Assembly (NCBI RefSeq): GCF_008831285.2
Contig: NC_045138.2
Coordinates: forward strand, 32,149,934 to 32,213,933
Length of the DNA: 64,000 nt
Source: Nymphaea colorata
Lineage: Eukaryota; Streptophyta; Magnoliopsida; Nymphaeales; Nymphaeaceae
Direction of reading: 5' to 3'
In this document: positions 49,407-60,720 of the stretch, in pieces
Numbering within the stretch: the first letter of the stretch is position 1
How the letters are laid out: every line of letters starts with the position of its first letter
The notes under the pieces: generated by a model
Databases searched by the model: none
The model's input: the letters and a program-made list of their open reading frames with translations, nothing else
Told to the model about the DNA's origin: nothing
Position numbers and translations under genes: made by a program

Positions 49407-52400
49407 TCACTGTATGACACAGCTGCAACCTCGACCATCATCATCTTCATCCTCCGATTCATTCATTTCACTGGTAGATCAAGAACAAAAAATTAGAAAT
49501 TGGGGGTGCGATCGGTATGTTGATAAACAGGTACAAATATGGTTACAAGATAATGCAAAGTTCTGCAACTCTTATGAGGCTAGGAAATGGATGGAATGGT
49601 TATCTTAGATATTTTGAAAGAAAAAGAATCAAAAGATCACATAAACCAGGTACCAGCATTCTCTATCACGAGATTATATTCTGAAAGTAGGAATTAAAGT
49701 GTGAGGAGTACAATGAGAAGTTGTTGGCCTTTGAGCCAGATGGTGCCTACTTCTAACAGTAAGTTGTCCATGGTAGACACCGAGATGGATTCCACACCAT
49801 GCTGCTTCATGTTAAGAATACTACATTTTAAGAGTCAGCACCCTTCCAATGATGTGTCTTATAATGCTCCAAACGAAAACAAAATTAGCTCGCTTGAAAA
49901 CCCAAAGAAATAGTCATAGAACAACAAAAAACTAAGATAATGAAGCAAGGAAAGCAGCATGCTTCTCCGCAACGACCATATCTGTCTTCTATAAGAAGCA
50001 AGGAGGCAACGCAACACTGAAGAATGACCATAATCTATATTCTACACATACAGAAGAACAAATAATACATCCTGAACCTTGACATGCTCTGACCGTGAAT
50101 TTTGTAACTAGTGCAAGCGGGGCTTGGTCAGAGGCTGTGAAGGAGGCAAAGCATGGTTCACATTGGAGAAGGTACTGCAAATTTATCATATATCTACCCA
50201 ACTTCCACACTGATACCAAAAGGATTATTAACAGTAATACTACACCAAAAAGTTCTAGCAACGCTGCACCTTAGAAAGCCATTTTTCACTTGAACATTAA
50301 CAGAACTGGTATACATAACTTCCAATATATAGAGAGCCATTCAATCTAGACCCATATCTCCACAGGGCCATAAGGATCATGGGATATTACCAGACCCACA
50401 AGGTGTCATGTTCTAGCACAGGATGTGTGCTGGAAATGGAAAACCCTTTACTGCTTCAACCACAACAGACCTAGTACTATATGAAGAAAAATTTCCAAGA
50501 CAGAAAAGCCAGAACAGCGGCGTATCAGAAAGATGGCAGGATCACATACATCAGGAAGAAAATAACTCTTCCATTAGAGAGAGCTGCATAGGATGTTCTG
50601 CTCTTCAACTTCTTGTACTTTAAATTGCTTTCTTGGGTTTTCAAATCTTTTGTGTTTCCCCTTCAAGAGATAAAAATACAGTTGTTCCTTGCAAAACTCA
50701 AACAACAATGGGACTTGCATTATGTAGTTTACAGTAAATCCTTACTTTATTCAATATTCAGCTGCTGGATATATTATCTCAGTGTCCACTGTCCAGTATA
50801 CAACTACCAGTTGCCTCAACTCTCCATTCTACATGAAAAACTACTAAATTTCAGAATTATCTAATAATAGCTTATAAGTAGTCATGCCTAAATTGTAATT
50901 TCAAGTTGAAAAAATGATGAAGTAAAGAGAAATGATCATGTCTTTCAATCAACTTTATTATTTTTGTAACTTTGCGCATCAATATGAACAGTTGATAAAC
51001 CATATTCGTTTACTCCAAGACACTCCAAGGTTTCAAATTTCTGCCCCCCTCTGTTCTTTTGCCTTTTCTGAGTCAGCTCACACCTTCCTATACCGTTCCT
51101 GATGATGTTGTAAACTTTCTATGGAAACAACTATAGACCTGCTTCTTCTCGTGTATCTGGTTTTAGTAAGCAATATCTCATCTCCCTATGCACTGCCTTT
51201 CTTGAACTTTCCTTGGGAAAGTTATGCTTGAATGATGTAAAAGTATGGCAGCCTTAGATGCTGGGAGCAAGAAGGAGGTTGGGGGCTTGGCTTCTTGTTA
51301 GAATGATGTAAAAGGGGGAAAAAAAATGAAAACAAACACGCAAACCTGAAAAAGTTGCATTCAATGCCGCACAATCTTTACCTAGATTACTGTTAAAGCA
51401 AATAGAAGAACAAAAATCTCACAGACTGAAAAAGGGAGCAAAAAATCAAGTTCAGAGTTTGGGAGCCTAGTACGCGAGAAAAGTAAAGAATTCTCTTAAT
51501 CTATTGTATTATAATATTATCTGTCATAAGGCACCCAAAAGTGATGGCAAGACAGGCCAGGCCAGGCCAGGGGTTAAAGTGGGGCAAAGAGCTACATAGC
51601 AGGCAAACAAAGACAACGGTACTTGCTTCTCAAGAGAAAAAAAGAAAGAACAGAACTTATCAAATTTATTTGACAGACTTCACACCCACACTAACATATC
51701 AATTATCATTGGTAAAAAGTATCTTGTTAACAGATAGTCAAGCATTGATGTACAACACATGCTTACCCATAGGTAATGCATGTTCTCTGCAGCTAGTTGA
51801 ATTCTCCCTTTACTAGGTTTATTTTAAATGAATTTTTAGATATCTGTTTTGAAGGCACTATCTGAACCACCATACAAAGTAACAGTTGTCATCATAACTA
51901 AGTCTTGTTCAGCTTTAGAGGTCACATTTTTTGTTTCTCCCCATTTATGGCGACAAGTTCTCCACTCTGCAATACATTATATCACCACCCAGGCACTTTC
52001 TCCATCCAAGCTTTCAAGACTTTTTTCTACTTTCTTAGTTTCTTCCAGTTTAACCATGTTCCGTCCTAAGCAACAGTAACAATGATCTTAGTTATTATTA
52101 TGACCTTTCATTATCCCTTTTAGATCTTCAAAAGTCTTCCTTCATAGATTTAGTTTGCATGATAAAATCCAGTAGTGGTGAATCTATAACCACTTGTAGC
52201 AGGGAACCTCTATAACTTTTTTTTTGTCCGTTAAAAGGAAAAAGCTCACATAAAAAACTCCCATTTAATTGGATTGAACAATGCAAATTTCTGAATATGT
52301 AAATGCCTGTGCACACTGTTTTCTGACCAGCTCGTGAGCTATAGGCTTAATTGACGTTAAAAGTAAACTGAAAACTTATAGAAGCTTTATTGTCTTCTTT

Positions 52401-54079
52401 TGTTCTGTTTCCTCCCTTAGAATATGGTAGAACCTTCTTGCTGCAAGTATTTACTGGAAAGGGTACCCCTTAAAGGTTATTGTGTCCAGTATTTTCATGA
52501 ATTGCATGTGAAAGAGAACCACATCAGACAGGAGATTGTGATCCAAATGTGAAGGGATGCCATTCTTGATTCACAGCTTGCCTCAAAACTGGACAAATTA
52601 CCATTTCTGCCTTTCATTCTCACATGATACACTACCATGACAGAGATGATCATTTACCATTTACAGTAAAAGGAGATTTTCCATCAGCGTGGCTATGATC
52701 TTCGGTTGTTCTCTTAAGAAAATGTACATAAGAGTCCCTAACCCGTCGTGTGCCAAGTAGGATCCCTTTGGTCGAATTGCAGTCTCTGCCGTAGAGCATG
52801 AAAAGTCAAAATTGAGTTCCCGAACAACAAGGGAGTACCTTTGCTCTTTTTCCACATTTCCGATTTCCCAATGGCCCAATGAGATATAAACCCTCAAGCA
52901 TCTGAACCCACAGTCTAATCAGCCTCAAGAACCTTGCCCAAATGCATTCATGTTCCGGTCACTTTCAGCCATTTGACGATCAAGGCAGTTCATCAATCAA
53001 ATCAGTAATAACTAACCGACTGGCAAACAAGCTACAAAATACATCTTGGCCGTCTGAAAAGAACACATAAAACTTCATTGAAATGCTGAAGCGCAAAAGT
53101 TCAAACGGCACCTCTTCCAAAATGAAGATCTAACAGTAGTTCTTCTAGTATCATACAGTAACAAATTACCCCAACTATAACCTCCAACTGGAATTATTCA
53201 ATCCAAGTTCAACCAACTTGTTCTTCAGCTAAGATCACTAAGATATTAGTAGAATTCAGATCCTAAGCTCGCCTTTTCCCACGTTCTATAACAAGAGGAA
53301 TTACTCTAAAAATCAAAACATGTACACATTCGCGACACCCGCATTTTGACTTAAAAGCGGGAGAAGAGATCGAAAATAAGAACATATCAAACGTAAAAAA
53401 TTAGTCAGGTCACCAAAAAATAGACACAATAAGAGCAAAACTCATCCCCGAAGAGACCAAAAATTGGGCACCTTGGTTCGAATTCCCTGATCTCGGTAAG
53501 ATCACGGCCCCAGCCGTCGGTCCACTGAACTTTCCTCTTCGCTGCAGTATCCAACACTGAGCTCTCGTCATTCTCCCCCTCAACTTCCTTAGCAGCAGGA
53601 CCACCACCATCACTCCCACCGGCCGATGGCTTCTTTAGGCTACTCTTTTGAAAAACCTTTACACCCAGTTCGTCAACCCCGTCGGCTGTTCCCGCGATCA
53701 CCCCGGACGGCGAGGTCGATGAGTACTCCTGCTGATGGACGACTGGCTCGACTTTGAGAGGCGAGGGTGGACCATCGAGGCCCGGTGGTGGTGGCCGGCC
53801 AAAGCAAAGAAAGGGCTTGCAAACCCGGCGGGTCTTCGCCCGGTGCTCGGCAGGAGCCAGCGGGTACTCGGCGGTGATCTCCTCCTGTGAAACCAATTGA
53901 TACTGGCGGTTCCAGGGAAGCACTCTCATGGGACTGTCGTCCGTCCAACCCCTCCTCCTCCTCCTCCTACGACGACGACGACCACCACCACCGATCCAGA
54001 AGAGAAGTAAGGCAAGGCCCTTGGAGTACCCGGAAGCTGACGAGGAGATGAACCCTCCTTCCACTGAGATTAGCATCAC
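49407..54079 (-). CDS. Plant protein of unknown function with RKVQWTD-type motif, 2 exons, 223 aa
   Basis: The coding exons are 54079-53472 and 49470-49407 on the minus strand, joined across a 4.0-kb intron. The donor is CCAAG|GTGCCC and the acceptor is CTACCAG|TGAAATG. The function is unknown. The N-terminus is MMLISVEGGFISS followed by a short hydrophobic stretch (KGLALLLFWIG, 20-30). Then come ten arginines (34-43), DDSPMRVLPWNRQYQLVSQEE and KPFLCFGR. The C-terminal motif is KRKVQWTDGWGRDLTEIREFEP. After splicing it continues SEMNESEDEDDDG and ends GCSCVIQ. Without the second exon the frame would read into intron sequence lacking the acidic tail. I recall related plant proteins with the same order of motifs. 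CVIQ fits a CaaX prenylation box. Membrane association by the hydrophobic patch or a lipid is possible. Confidence 0.82.
49471..53471 (-). other. Long intron of the RKVQWTD-type gene
   Basis: This 4.0-kb AT-rich intron contains no recognised transposon and no open frame with family features on either strand. The open frames at 49701-49913, 50423-50623, 51541-51816, 51849-52079 and 52661-52897 show nothing I recognise. Confidence 0.7.
53948..53990. repeat. Coding trinucleotide repeats (Gly4-Arg10)
   Basis: On the coding strand the tract reads (GGT)4(CGT)4(AGG)6, three adjacent trinucleotide runs giving Gly4 then Arg10. Such tracts readily change length between individuals. Confidence 0.9.
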
Positions 54080-54480
54080 CCTGCCTCACATCTGATGTTA
54101 AAACACACATACACACTCTCTCTCTCTGTAGGGATGCTACTCCCAGGAGGTTGCTTCTCTCCCTTTCTCTTGATTAGAGAGAGGATCCAGGAGGGGAAAG
54201 AAGAACGCCACCACCACCAGCAGTCCTGGACAACCAATATTTGAAATTTACAGACAGGAGAGGAGGAGAAAGAGAGAGAGAGGATCTCACCCTCTAGCTA
54301 TAGGCAACAGGGAAGAAGCCAATAGGGAGCAGAGCGGCCCCTCCTCTCTACCTCTCCCCTTCTACCAGGTGGGGTTGGCCAACCACATTAGCAGCGCCAT
54401 GGTGGCTGCAACTGAAAGAGCCATCCACGACTCTTCCTGCACGCCGCCCATCTCACGGCGACAACCCGAAAAAAACAAGG
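54080..54480 (-). promoter_or_regulatory. Probable 5' UTR of the RKVQWTD-type gene
   Basis: A long purine/pyrimidine-biased leader with CT/GA tracts near 54114-54128 and 54255-54285. It contains the 29-codon uORF. The transcription start is not determined, and a leader intron is possible. Confidence 0.45.
54362..54451 (-). CDS. 29-codon upstream ORF in the leader of the RKVQWTD-type gene
   Basis: The ATG is at 54451 and the stop TAG at 54364-54362, about 280 nt upstream of the main ATG on the same strand. The peptide starts MGGVQEESW and ends MWLANPTW, with a short hydrophobic centre rich in Met, Ala and Leu. Its composition is unlike random leader sequence, and it contains four Met and three Trp codons. 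Arabidopsis has conserved-peptide uORFs (I recall CPuORF12-14) ahead of similar-sized unknown proteins, but I cannot confirm that this belongs to that group. If it is translated, it probably lowers or conditions translation of the main frame. Confidence 0.5.
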   Translation of the reverse strand: MGGVQEESWMALSVAATMALLMWLANPTW

Positions 54481-55620
54481 ATATTATGTTAACATCAACC
54501 AAAAGGAAAAGACAGCAGAAAAAACATTAACAACAGATGAAGGGAGTGAGGGAGAAGGCAGGTCACTTCACCGATTTCCACATGATCATCACCCTCCAAG
54601 GAGACCGCCATTAATTGCATTCTCTGCACAAATAGAAGCCCAAGCTTCGTCAAATTAAGTTAAAATATGTTCTCTTTCTTCGAAATTTTACTACAAAAGC
54701 TACAAGTTTCAAGATTGAGAAATAAGTGTTTCCTCCTAAGATCAACAGTGGATGGAATTTGCTTTTTTCTTTTGCTTAATTCGACTGCTACCATCCAGCG
54801 GATTAACATAAATTAGAGAGACAAAGCACCAGAAAGTCAGAAACACGTCACGGAAACAACAAGGGCAGGTTGCTTTCACCAACTTCCACATTATCACAGC
54901 GGCAACGACGTGACCAAGTGCACGCTGTCATCATTTGCTGTCGGCGGAAATTGCCTGAAGGTCGAGAGAGAGCGCACTTATTTTATCACCAAAAGTTTGC
55001 GAAAAGAAGCTTCACCTTTTGGGGAACTAACATAAATATGTTCTTATTCATCAAATATTTCACTTTAATTTTTCAATATACTCCAACCTGCCTCAAGGAG
55101 TTTTATTTGAACTTCCAATGCCCGATACGGATTAGCATCGGTGTCTTTTTTAAACGTAAAAGATACTTTACAATATTGCTTTAAAAATGAAAGGTACATA
55201 GACCTATATTGGAGTAGCCGTACGGATCCATATTAGTGTCTCATAAAAAGTGATATTAGTAACACTAGGTAACTGGCATAGGGGGTTACATGTTCGAGTG
55301 CGTGTGTGGTTCCACATTAGTTGACCTCGTGCTAGAAAACCAGATTAGTTGACCTCGTGCTAGAAAAAAAAACTTCAAAATGTATCAGCATTTCTTATAT
55401 GAGTAGCTTGAAGAGCCGTTTAGGTTTTTGAGTACTTGGAAGACAAAATAATGGTCAGTGATGGGGTTGGCGTGATCAGTCACTATTTTGACTGTCAGCA
55501 ACTATATGTGTTGCAAAGGAAGGTCACGATGTACAAGTTAAAGTACAATAGGGCCGACACCCGAAAGCACTGAAAGTAGAGTTTGTATTATAAGAAACCC
55601 TATACCATAGGGAAACAAAG
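54481..55620. other. Intergenic DNA
   Basis: No gene is supported. A 24-bp direct repeat (ATTAGTTGACCTCGTGCTAG plus AAAA) occurs twice at about 55316-55368. The open frame at 54870-55184 has no recognisable features. Confidence 0.55.
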
Positions 55621-55628
55621 GGTTGGAC

Positions 55629-55815
55629 CGGGGCATAGCCATGATTTTTTTCAGGCCAAACAATTCAACATTTGAATCTGGGTGGAATCAAACTGAACTT
55701 GAATCCAAGCAATATATTGTGCAACTAAAAATTTTCAATTTTTTCAATATAATTTTTTTTTCAATTGACTGGGGTGGGGCCATGGCCCAGACGGCCCCCG
55801 TCCCTCCGCCCCTAG
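55629..55815. mobile_element. Possible short hAT-like element
   Basis: The left side reads GGGGCATAGCCATGATTTTTTT. The right side has GGCCCCCGTCCCTCCGCCCCT. Both resemble ends of plant hAT-type elements of the CAGTGGCGGAGCC kind. The ends are only partly complementary, and the flanks match at about 5 of 8 positions. Confidence 0.3.
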
Positions 55816-57660
55816 GTGAGAGTTTTGTCTCTTTGCTGCACGGTGGGTCTCCTTGGTTCGCTCGAAAAGACTATGTGATGGAAAAAGAGAGGGTTAACAA
55901 ACACAATGGCTTGAACAACAATGGTTTGAACAGCAAGTTGCATGGTGAGGCTAAGAGGGTGGAGCATAGGAGAGAGGAAAGAGGGTTGAAGAAGGGAGAA
56001 ATGAACCAGTTAGGGATGAAGACTAGTAGAAAGAAGAGTTGTAGGGAATGTTCAAAATTTCCAATGATCATTGTGGACAGTAGCGGAGCTATTGTGGGGC
56101 TGGCATGGGCGCCTGCCCACGCTAGCCCAAGATAGCTTCGTGTGAAATGGAGCCTCACGCCCGTGTTGATGCCGGGTTGCCCATGCCAGAAATGGATCGG
56201 GTTCCATGAGCGATCCAGCTTCACAAAGAAACTTAAAACAGTCGGCCCGCCCATTACACCCAAACTCACCGAAACTCAGAAAGGGGAAGGCCGAAGGGGC
56301 GAAGCGCCGAAGCCACAAATGGCGAAGGGCAAGGCCGTAAGGGTGGCGGGCGCCAGATGATTCTTCAAGATGATTGAATCGTTTCTTCTTCAAATGTGTT
56401 GGGTTTTTTTCATTTTTTCCCCCTTTTGATTTTTGTGCTGAAGAACAGAAGAAGCGCCCAGTGGCTAGATCTCGATTGGGCGGCAGCAGCAAGCAGCCGA
56501 CAGGGTGACGAGCGGCAGGTGATTCTTCTTCTTCTTCTTCTTGAATGATTGAAATTTGGATCGTTTCTTCTTCGAATGTGTTGGGTTTTTTTCATTTTCC
56601 CCCCTTCTGATTTTTGTAAGAACAAAAGAAGTGCGCGGTTGCCAGATCTCGATTCTAATTTCCCACATGATCAGTTGGTGGGTGCTTTGTTGAGTTGTTC
56701 CAGACTGGGGGACTCCTGGTATGGTATATCTTCTTAGTTCTCCCTCGTTTTTTTTTTGTTTGTCACTTTATTGCTTTTGTCTAATATGTGATATTCCGTT
56801 AGGGTGTTTTCAGAACACTTTAATCTGTTTTTGCTTTCTATAGATGGAAATGACTTATGATGGAGAAAATGACCTAAAGAAGAGTATCTCTTTTGCTGTT
56901 TTACATAGAGAAAATGTGCCTGCAGCCTACTGACTGTTGTAGTTGAACTCAAACAACGAAGTCTATCTATTCTTGTCCTTGCAAATTTTGTAATTCAAAG
57001 TTCCATAGTATGCCTCCTAAGGATCAAACCGATGCAAGCTCGAGTTGTTTTGTTTTTATCAACTTCATGGTTTCAGTTGGCAAATTCCCATGTGAGATTA
57101 CAAACTAGCCAAATTCATAGTACATAAAGGAAAGTATCGGCATCCGTTTGGTTCATGACAGAGATATTTGATGGTCTTTTCACATTAGCTTGTTTTATCA
57201 TTGGCTCCAATTGAGGAGGATTCGTTATTAGTTCTTAAACTGATGCGACGTTCATCTGGGAGGAGGAAATTTTTCGCTCTTTCTATGCAAGCTCCTTGAT
57301 TCTTCTTTCTTCTATTGATCATCAGTGGTTGTATCAGTACAAAAATTGGAAGTTTGATTTCTTCGCGCCTTTAAATCCTTCTTTCATCTTATTCTTGAGG
57401 ATTCCATGAACATATAGTTAATCTATCCTAGTTTTCATGGTTTGATGAATGTCTTGCCATTCAACATAGTGGAATGAGTGAACCCTTATACAAAATCATT
57501 GCTCTTTAAATATGAGTTCATTGTTGATTCAAACAAAGACCAACTTGCATGTGTTTTGTTTTTGTAATGAACAAGACAATTGATTAACAAAAGATGGCAA
57601 AGTTAAAGACTTTAACGAGAAGTTCTCCAAGATATTAAGCATATTAAGGTATATTGAAGT

Positions 57661-57985
57661 TGCAAATATGATATATGTTTGTTACATGCTTTAGTAGAAG
57701 ATATTTGTTTAGGACAAGAAATAACTGAGACAAGCCAAAAGCCTGCAAATATGATGTATGTTTTTTTACATACTTTAGTAGAAGATATTTGTTTAGGACA
57801 TGAGATAACTGAGACATGACAAAAGTCTGCAAATATGATGTATATTTTTTTATATGCTTGAGTAGAAAATATTTGTTTAGGATAGGAGATAACTGAGACA
57901 AGCCAAAAGTCTACAAATACGATGTATGTGTTTTTATTTTTACATGCTTTAGTAGAAGATAATTAAGACAAACCAAAAACCTGCA
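57661..57985. repeat. 83-84-bp tandem repeat inside the hAT element, about 3.8 copies
   Basis: Units begin T(G/A)CAAATA at 57661, 57744, 57828 and 57912. They share TTAGTAGAAGATATTTG and ATAACTGAGACA. The last unit has an internal deletion. Confidence 0.85.
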
Positions 57986-58133
57986 CTTATGGTGATATTT
58001 TAACCAATGATGCAATTCCTGCATATGTCTCTTGTTGAGAACACTGCCACAAGAAAATTAAAGAAACAAAACTATGAAAACCACATGTTCTTTATATACT
58101 ATTTTATTTTTATTTTATTTTTAATGAATAGGC

Positions 58134-60476
58134 ATGGATAAGTTTGTGGTGAGAATGCCTACATCTGATAAACATTATTCAAAACGAGAAAAATCAAATT
58201 AAGAAAAGAAGGAGAATCAAGTGAAAAGCAAAATGATATAGAATTTGACGAAGCAGAGTTGCCTGCAGATCCTATGCTTCGTCCTTATATGTCAACTTAT
58301 CATCCAAATGTTTAGGAAAGTATTCGCAGAGCTGATCTTCTGTGAGGCTCTTGTCAGCATCGTAATTGTGAATTTTAGCCCAACCATCAAAAGCGAAAGT
58401 TTAATCCAAAATGGTTTGATGAGTATAAGAATTGGTTGGAGTACAGTCCAAGCAAACATAAAGCATATTGTCAATATTGCTACCTTCTGACAAATTTGTT
58501 ACAAAGGCATTTGTGTCTGATAGGTTTAACAATTGGAAAGAGAAGAAGAAATTTGATTTACATATTGGGGGCTCTAACAGTCATTATAATGTAGCACGAA
58601 TGAAGTGTATAAGCTTAATACAACAAAGAAAACATATCAGTCCAATGCTTCATAAGTAAAGTGACCAACAATGACCAACAAAACAATGAACATCAAACTC
58701 ATCTTTGGGCAATTGTCAATGTAATAGGATATTGTTAAGACAAAGATTACCATTTCGAGGGCATGATGAAAGTGAACCCTCTTTCAATAGAAGAAATTTT
58801 ATCGAAATATTGAAATCATTTGCAAAGATTAGTAGCCAAATTAATAAAGTTGTATTGAAGAATGCTCTAGAGAATAACAAGCTCACATCTCCCGATATAC
58901 AAAAAAGATATTATAAGAGTATGTGCAATAGAAACTACAAATGCTATTATGAAAGAAGCTTGGAGATACTTTTTTTTCTCTATTGCTTGATGATTCTCGA
59001 GATATCGATTAAAGAACAAATGACTATTGTATTATGATTTGTTAATGAAAAGGGTCAAGTAGTTGAGTGATTTCTTGCCCTTATACATGTGATTGAGACA
59101 AGTGCCATATCATTAAAAGCAGTGGCAGAAGTAACATTCTGCAAGCATGGATTGAGCATAGCAAGTTTGCACGGACAAGGTTATAATGGAGCAAGCAATA
59201 TGAAATGTGCATTTAATGGACTAAAGACTCTTATATTAAATGAGAATGAGTCTGCATATTATATTCATTGTTTTGCACATCAACTCCAATTGGCACTAGT
59301 TGTTGTTGTTGAATATCATCCAGTAACTGAGTTCTTTTTTGAAATATTATCCAGATTGTCAAATTTTTTCTCTACTTCTTGTAAAAGGTCTGACCTTATT
59401 CGGGAAGCAGAATGCATGAGAATTGCTAAAGCACTTGAGTTAAGTGAACTTCAAACATGACGATGATTAAATCAAGAGATGAGTCTCAAACGACTTGGTG
59501 ATACTTGCTGGAGTTCTCATTATGATGCCTGAGTCAATTTAGTCAACATGTATCCTTCTGTGATTAAGGTATTAGATTTTATTGCAGAAAATATAATTAA
59601 AGGAAAATGAGAGGCACTTGAATTGATATGTACCTTGCGAAATTTTGAATTTATATTTGACTTGCATTTGATGTATAAAGTTTTGGGGGTAACTGACACA
59701 CTTTCACAAGCACTTCAACGAAAAGATCAAGATATTGTAAATGCTATGAATTTAGTTATTGTATAAAAAAGATGCCTTCAAGATTTGAGAGATAATGGTT
59801 GAGACTCTTTTATGAGTGAAATTTCTATATTTTGTAACAAATTTGATATATTTGAGCCTAATTTAGAGGAAATCTATACACCTAAATGACGACCCAGACG
59901 TGTACACGAAAGGATTACATTTTCGCATCATTATCGTATTAAAGTATTTTATGCCGTTATTGATATGCAACTTTAAGAGTTGAACAGTCGTTTCACTGAG
60001 GCAAATACAGAACTTCTTCTTTCAGTGGCATGTTTAAGTCCAAAGAATAACTTTTCTGCTTTTGACAAACATAAGTTGATTAGTCTTGCCGAGTTCTATC
60101 CTAAAGACTTCAATGAAGCAGATTTCTATAGACTTGAAATCAATTAAATGTATATCTTGAAGACATGAAAACCACTGAAGAGTTTTCAAATTTAAAATCT
60201 TTGACTGAGCTATCTGAAATGATGGTAACAACTGGAAAACACATAATATTTCTTCTGGTGTATTTGTTGATTAAATTAGCACTAACTTTACTAGTTGCAA
60301 CTGCAAGTGTTGAGAGAGCATTTTCAGCTATGAACATTATCAAAACTAGACTTCGTAACAAGATGGGAGATGAATGAGTTAATGATGCTTTAGTCACTTA
60401 CATCGAGAAAAACACATTTGATAGTATTAGTGATGAAGCAATCATGCATCGTTTTCAGAATATGAAAAACAAATGA
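58134..60476 (+). pseudogene. hAT transposase (TTF-type zinc finger, hAT dimerisation), degenerate
   Basis: The start MDKFVVRMPT lies just after an acceptor-like AATAG. A TTF-type domain follows (FNPKWFDEYKNWLEYSP, then YCQYCYLL). The catalytic region reads LTSPDIQK, GQGYNGASNMK and YYIHCFAHQLQLAL. The C-terminal dimerisation region reads SVERAFSAMNIIKTRLRNKM. Numerous in-frame stops, and a probable frameshift near 58190, break it. Many stops sit where Arg (CGA), Gln or Trp codons would be expected. It cannot make an active transposase. Confidence 0.88.
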
Positions 60477-60529
60477 GGCCACATGTAATTTTGTACATTA
60501 CTATAGTTTTTTTGACTTGCTTTTTGTGG

Positions 60530-60720
60530 CCAATTGTAAACTTGTTTATAACTATAGTCATTTTATTTACTTTTTTATGCTAATTGTAAATTTGTTCATA
60601 TTCATAGTCATCCAATTGACTATTTTGATGTCATTGGCCAATTGTAATTTTGTCCATAACACTAATGATATGATTTGCTTGTTGGGACCCATTGTAAGTT
60701 TGTTCATAACTATGATTATT
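60530..60720. repeat. Subterminal repeats of the hAT element
   Basis: Four degenerate units of about 54 bp carry ATTGTAA-TTTGTTCATAA-like cores at about 60532, 60586, 60640 and 60690. Subterminal repeats are where hAT transposases usually bind. Confidence 0.6.

Noticed and set aside
53470-53485. GGTTCGAATTCC as a tRNA B-box
   Set aside because: No A-box or cloverleaf can be formed around it, and it lies in a coding exon.
53410-53948. Alternative minus frames of 69 and 91 codons
   Set aside because: They are shadows of exon 1 of the 223-aa gene.
54870-55184. 104-codon plus frame
   Set aside because: It has no conserved features, lies in AT-rich intergenic DNA, and has no splice or promoter support.
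57644-57901. Minus-strand protein with 28-residue repeats
   Set aside because: The period equals an 84-bp DNA repeat inside a transposon, so the open frame is a by-product.
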